This document shows, piece by piece, positions 60,130 through 64,000 of a DNA stretch of 64,000 nucleotides. The stretch comes from Siphonodentalium dalli. Its lineage: Eukaryota > Mollusca > Scaphopoda > Gadilida > Siphonodentaliidae. Within the stretch, counting starts at the first letter, position 1. Every line of letters starts with the position of its first letter. Position numbers and translations under genes: made by a program. The stretch spans positions 159,733,465 through 159,797,464 of the forward strand of contig CP136068.1 in assembly GCA_032622095.1 (NCBI GenBank), in the 5' to 3' direction. The notes beneath the pieces are model-generated. The model had not been told where the DNA came from. It ran no database searches and was given only the letters and a program-made list of their open reading frames with translations.

Positions 60130-60830
60130 AGAGAATGCCATCAGATGGCATTCGGGATCGAAGCCGAAACTCCGACCGAGATGTGAATGTCATCAGATGC
60201 CGTTCGAGCTTGAAGCCGACACTAGGACCAAGATGTGAATGTCACCTGATGACGTTCACGTTTCAAGCCGACAATCCAGCCGAGGTGTGAATGTCATCAG
60301 ATAACGTTCACGTTTCAAGCCGGCACTCCAACCGAGATGTGAATGTCATCAGATGACGTTCGTGTTTGAAGCCGACACTCCAACCGAGATGTGAATGTCA
60401 TCAGATGGAGTTTAAGTCTGAAACCGACACGCCGACTGAGATGCGAATGTCATCAGATGCCGTTTAAGTTTGAAGCTGACATTCCGGCCGAGGTGTGAAT
60501 GGCAGCAGATGACGTTTAAGTTTGAAGCCGACATTCCGACCGATATGTGAATGTCATCAGATGTCCTTTACGTTTGAAGCCGACACTCCGACCGAGATGT
60601 GAATGTCATCAGATGGCGTTTAAGTTTGAAGCCGACAAACCGACCGAGATGCGAATGTCATCAGATGGCGTTTAAGTTTGAAACCGAGACTACTCCGACC
60701 GAGATGTGAATGTCAGCAGTTTGCATTTAAGTTTAAAGCCAACACTCCGGCCGAGACGGGAATGCCATCAGATGGCGTTTAAGTTTGAAGCCGACACTAT
60801 GATCGAGACGGGAATGTCATGAGATATATC
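60130..60830. repeat. 52- to 60-bp minisatellite
   Basis: About 13 copies of a unit with GATGTGAATGTCATCAGATG, GCGTTTAAGTTTGAAGCCGA and CACTCCGACCGA. Copies vary at scattered positions. The left copies (to about 60350) have TTCACGTTTCAAGCC in place of TTTAAGTTTGAAGCC. Confidence 0.93.
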
Positions 60831-61017
60831 GACCAATACAATCGCCATGTTAATCCTTTATTACTAAATGAATTATCCCAGTCAGATAAAAAGTGTACTT
60901 CGGAATGTTCTATTGATGATTCGCATGGCTGTACATGTAATATAAACAGACCACAGTTAAATAAAAGTACATAAAGAGTCATATTTATTGAGAGAAATCT
61001 TTAGATGATAAGCAGGT

Positions 61018-61530
61018 ATGGCAATTCCCAAATATAGCTAAAATGGCCATATGTAGCTATTGTAGCTTCATATGGCTATTGATGATGGATGAATCTGGTT
61101 GAAGAGAGATAACCCAATCCGAAAAACAATCATTTAAATATAGAATAATATGGTTTGATTATACTCTTAGCAAATTAATATTGTTTGCCATTTGCATTCA
61201 TATAACCAAATGTTCCAATATTGTAACTTTTTCCTGACAACGGTACCTAAATAGAAGGAAAGTAGATCATATATGAAGGATCTGAGTCCCATACACCATA
61301 GCATAACCAATATCTAAACAGATGTCTGGGCTCAGCTATGCTTCTTTCATATTCCGCAAGCTGGTGCAAACGAAATGTCATCGGTAGTGGTTTCATAAGT
61401 TGTAACAACATAATACCCCTCACCCTTAGTTGCAACAACTCGCGGTATGCTTGCATGCAAATTGGTAAAATATGTTGTACGATAGTCACTTGTTGTTTAG
61501 CTACAATAGGGAATTGCCAGACCTGATAAG
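61018..61530 (+). repeat. Distant partial copy of the EGF duplication unit, without exon
   Basis: Homologous to the stretch after the B-type exon (45441-45557 plus 46054-46470, and 48543-49020): CCAAATATAGCTAAAAT, GAGAGATAACCCAATCC, TTCCGCAAGCTGGTGCAAACG, AATACCCCT. It carries the TTAA site in empty form. No EGF exon is attached. Confidence 0.82.
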
Positions 61531-61887
61531 TTCAACAGACGACACGTGGTAGTTAGCTCAACGCATTACCTGAACATGTTCTAGGGGATAACCACTCGTT
61601 AATGACGATTTGTTATAGACAGAGTTACGAAAGTTGTTTTCAAGCTGTGTGACCCTCAATCATGCGTATGCATCGGTTAATCCACGGTTAGGTTGCTCAG
61701 ATCACATAACACGAGTTATCTAAACTTCAACTTTTCCAAATGCCATTTTCTCCTACTAAAGTTTGTTGAGATGGAACCATATAATTATTGGGCGACATGG
61801 TGTCATCATTTGTGTACTCCATTTGCTGTTGACAAGTATGTGGTACTCTTCAGCCCGCTGTGTATAACTGTGTTTTTCTCGTTTCAG

Positions 61888-61945
61888 TTTTACAATGGGT
61901 CGACGCTGTAGTTGCTTTCTCAAGCGAATTTTCGGCCCTACCAGG
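61888..61945 (+). CDS. Exon 9 (tentative): domain start after the EGF repeats
   Basis: A 58-bp segment between a good pyrimidine-rich acceptor (TTTTTCTCGTTTCAG) and the donor CCAGG|GTGAGTA. Phase 1, required after exon 8, is open and gives (I)LQWVDAVVAFSSEFSALPG, ending in phase 2. Phase 0 hits a stop. The WVDAVVAFSSEFS stretch resembles, from memory, the start of an uncharacterised extracellular module in invertebrate proteins. I cannot name it with confidence. Splice scores and phase support it, but no expression evidence is available. Confidence 0.42.
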
Positions 61946-63803
61946 GTGAGTATACCCGTAGTATAAAAGCGATCATAGGCACGACTAAATGAGTTCTCCT
62001 TCTTGAAATGTGAGTCGTGAATATCCTTCTAGTTTGACAGGGACTGCGACGTCCTGAATGAGCATAGTAAATTATTTACGGCCACTTCATTGGAACAATA
62101 GTGAGCACATCCATCGCATGTAGACAATCAGATGTAAGACTTTAAAAGTTTTCCTCCTTGAAATGTCTGTGAAATGCACACCTTTCTAGTTTGCCACGAC
62201 TTCAACATCCTGAATACTCGGAGTTAGCTATTTACGGTCAGGGGTATATGCATATAATGACATATGTGTTCAATGTTATTATTGTACCGTACAAAGCGGT
62301 TTCCAAATTGCCTCACTGGTCAAACAAATGATAGAACAGCGCGCTGTTGCAATAGGATTGTTATATTTACGAGTGCATAATGTAGAAACAAAAAGAGACA
62401 AAACACCCCAGCTGGGTAATGGTCTATTGTGAGTTAGAGACAACGTACACATTACATTAGTACCATGAAAGCACGGTGATGGTAACCAGGGTAGTCTTGT
62501 TTTATAACGGGGAATGTGGTGTTCCTTCATAACTCATTCAACATGGTGATTAGTCGTGTTCATGAGTTAATAACATATATCGCATGCATACCATATTAAT
62601 TTCCGACTCAATAGAGTGATCGCAATTAATGCACACATATTTTATTCCATTCTCCCTTCAATATAAACAACCATATGTAGCAACAGTGTCGTTATCGGTA
62701 TAGATCTAATGCGTCTACTATGTATAGTGGTATACGAATAATTTAGGTACAATAACTATATACGGTATAAACTGGTTGATGAGTTCCTCTAATAAGTGTG
62801 CATATATAAAACAGGAAAATACATGTATGTAGGAAGGAAGGCTTCGAATTCGCAAGTGATGGACAGCACAATTGCACATGCGATTTTACATTGGTCAAAC
62901 TTGTGAAAGCTCAATAAAATATGACAATTAGAATGCACTCACTGGAGCTGCCTATACTTGCGCCCACCACACACATTTGGCATGTGTTGTGATATCTTGC
63001 TAACCACAGTTTTAACCACGGGGGCTGGGCCCTCTTTTGAGAGATCGATACAAAATATAGATATCAAATTTCAGTTCATCCATCGCTGAAATATTTGTGC
63101 GTACGGACAGCATATCTCTGTTATATCCATTTGATATATTACACTAATGATGGTCTTAGAAATGACGCACGAGTTGTTTGACATATTTATAGAACAATAT
63201 AGACATCGCTGGGTGTGAATACCATAGTTGCCGATGATGCTATATATTATATACCAAGTGGTTTACATTACTAGTTTGACTAGAATGCTTTGTGTGTGCC
63301 ATTGCACTTCAGCGGAAAAAAAAACATCAAAGTCAATTTAGAATACCGACACAAATAAATAAAAGACACGCGATCATTGGTTAGCCTTTGATTAACAATG
63401 TGTCAATGTGAACATGCCCTTAGTGATAGCTCTACGGTCTTCGGGAACATGTCGTCAAAATGTCAATTGCGTTGAGAATGAGAAAGCTTATTTTCCAAAT
63501 TGAATTAATAAGGCGTTTTAATAATCCATGTTTCAACATATTTTTCAGTACAATTTTGTCTTAATATAGAACCATGCGCTGGATTGTTTGGACGGACATG
63601 GTTTATATGCGTCTGTGTCTTTCGAAATGTTTTGATCTTCGAAGAAAGTTTCCAGAAATTTGTTCGCACGTCACTTTCTATGCGGAAAAAAAGAGTCCGC
63701 ATGATCTCAACTAATTTTCCGAGTTTCAAATTACATAAAATAGGCTTCTAATGGGCAGTAGCCGCAGTACTGTTGCCCACTTTTATTTTCCATGCAGGGT
63801 GTC

Positions 63804-63835
<32 letters not shown>

Positions 63836-63836
63836 G

Positions 63837-63882
<46 letters not shown>

Positions 63883-64000
63883 TGAAAATTAAGAAAGGTA
63901 TCCGTTCATTGTTGAATATGTATTACATGTATGTACAAACAGCTATACCGGTTTCGGCACATCTTGCCTTTTCAATAGCTTGGAGTCACTGATGAAAAAT
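61946..64000 (+). other. Right end, non-coding as far as seen
   Basis: A diverged direct duplication lies at about 62000-62060 and 62145-62230 (CTCCTTGAAATGT, CCTTTCTAGTTTG, ACGTCCTGAAT/ACATCCTGAAT). A (TG)n/(TA)n microsatellite with a central GCTA lies at 63805-63879. No further exon could be supported, though the gene should continue. Confidence 0.45.

Larger units (their letters stand above)
27812..61945 (+). other. Gene model: secreted PAN-EGF protein, 3'-incomplete
   Basis: I join nine exons into one plus-strand gene on the basis of GT/AG borders and continuous phase. They are 27812-28096 (ends phase 0), 32136-32205 (phase 0 to 1), six 114-bp EGF exons (all phase 1 to 1) and a tentative exon 61888-61945 (phase 1 to 2). 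Introns run from 1.5 to 10 kb. The product is a signal peptide, PAN/Apple-like domain, short linker, six calcium-binding EGF domains and a C-terminal part beyond the window. It would act outside the cell, in matrix, adhesion or recognition. That role is inferred from domains only, and no orthologue is identified. No stop codon or poly(A) site is visible, so the gene continues to the right. Confidence 0.72.

Overview
This is a eukaryotic, animal nuclear window from a marine invertebrate. The base composition is AT-rich. Coding sequence is confined to short exons with GT/AG introns of 1.5-10 kb, and most of the DNA is transposon debris, MITEs, palindromes and minisatellites. A tRNA-derived SINE ending in (AATC)n, L2/CR1-like LINE tails, frequent ACATGTAC-type motifs and a PAN plus calcium-binding EGF gene fit a mollusc or other lophotrochozoan best. 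A lancelet or hemichordate cannot be excluded from sequence alone. There is no operon, prokaryotic gene, CRISPR array or rRNA gene.

Layout. 1-1502 is a 36-bp minisatellite. 1.5-27.8 kb holds no gene I can support. It carries a nested foldback (2892-4061), palindromic and tandem duplications (5.3-9.8 kb), a non-LTR retrotransposon C-terminal remnant (10058-10465) and a SINE with an 11-bp target duplication (12122-12459). It also carries hairpin palindromes, two copies of a 460-bp MITE (14824 and 19550), a Tc1/mariner-type MITE (22073-22587), two head-to-head LINE remnants (23.5-24.5 kb) and four minisatellites.

From 27.8 kb to beyond the right edge runs one plus-strand gene, assembled here from exons with agreeing splice phases. 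Exon 1 encodes a signal peptide and a PAN/Apple-like domain (27812-28096), and exon 2 is a linker (32136-32205). Six 114-bp phase 1-1 exons then each encode one calcium-binding EGF domain (36156, 43306, 45307, 46955, 49521, 59616). A possible further exon lies at 61888-61945. The product would be a secreted or extracellular multidomain protein. The 3' end is outside the window.

The EGF part grew by tandem duplication inside the gene. A unit holding an A-type EGF exon, a 30-bp minisatellite and a B-type EGF exon was copied, with breakpoints inside a LINE fragment (about 42965, 46609 and 49175). The B exon is intact in one unit, decaying in the next (48433-48524) and deleted in the third. The copied introns serve as natural empty sites. 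They show that a GC-rich palindromic element (37056-37513) and a TTAA-flanked piggyBac-like MITE (45560-46049) are real insertions. Intron 8 also holds a roughly 6-kb foldback element (52951-58954) with long inverted arms around a 42-bp satellite-like core.
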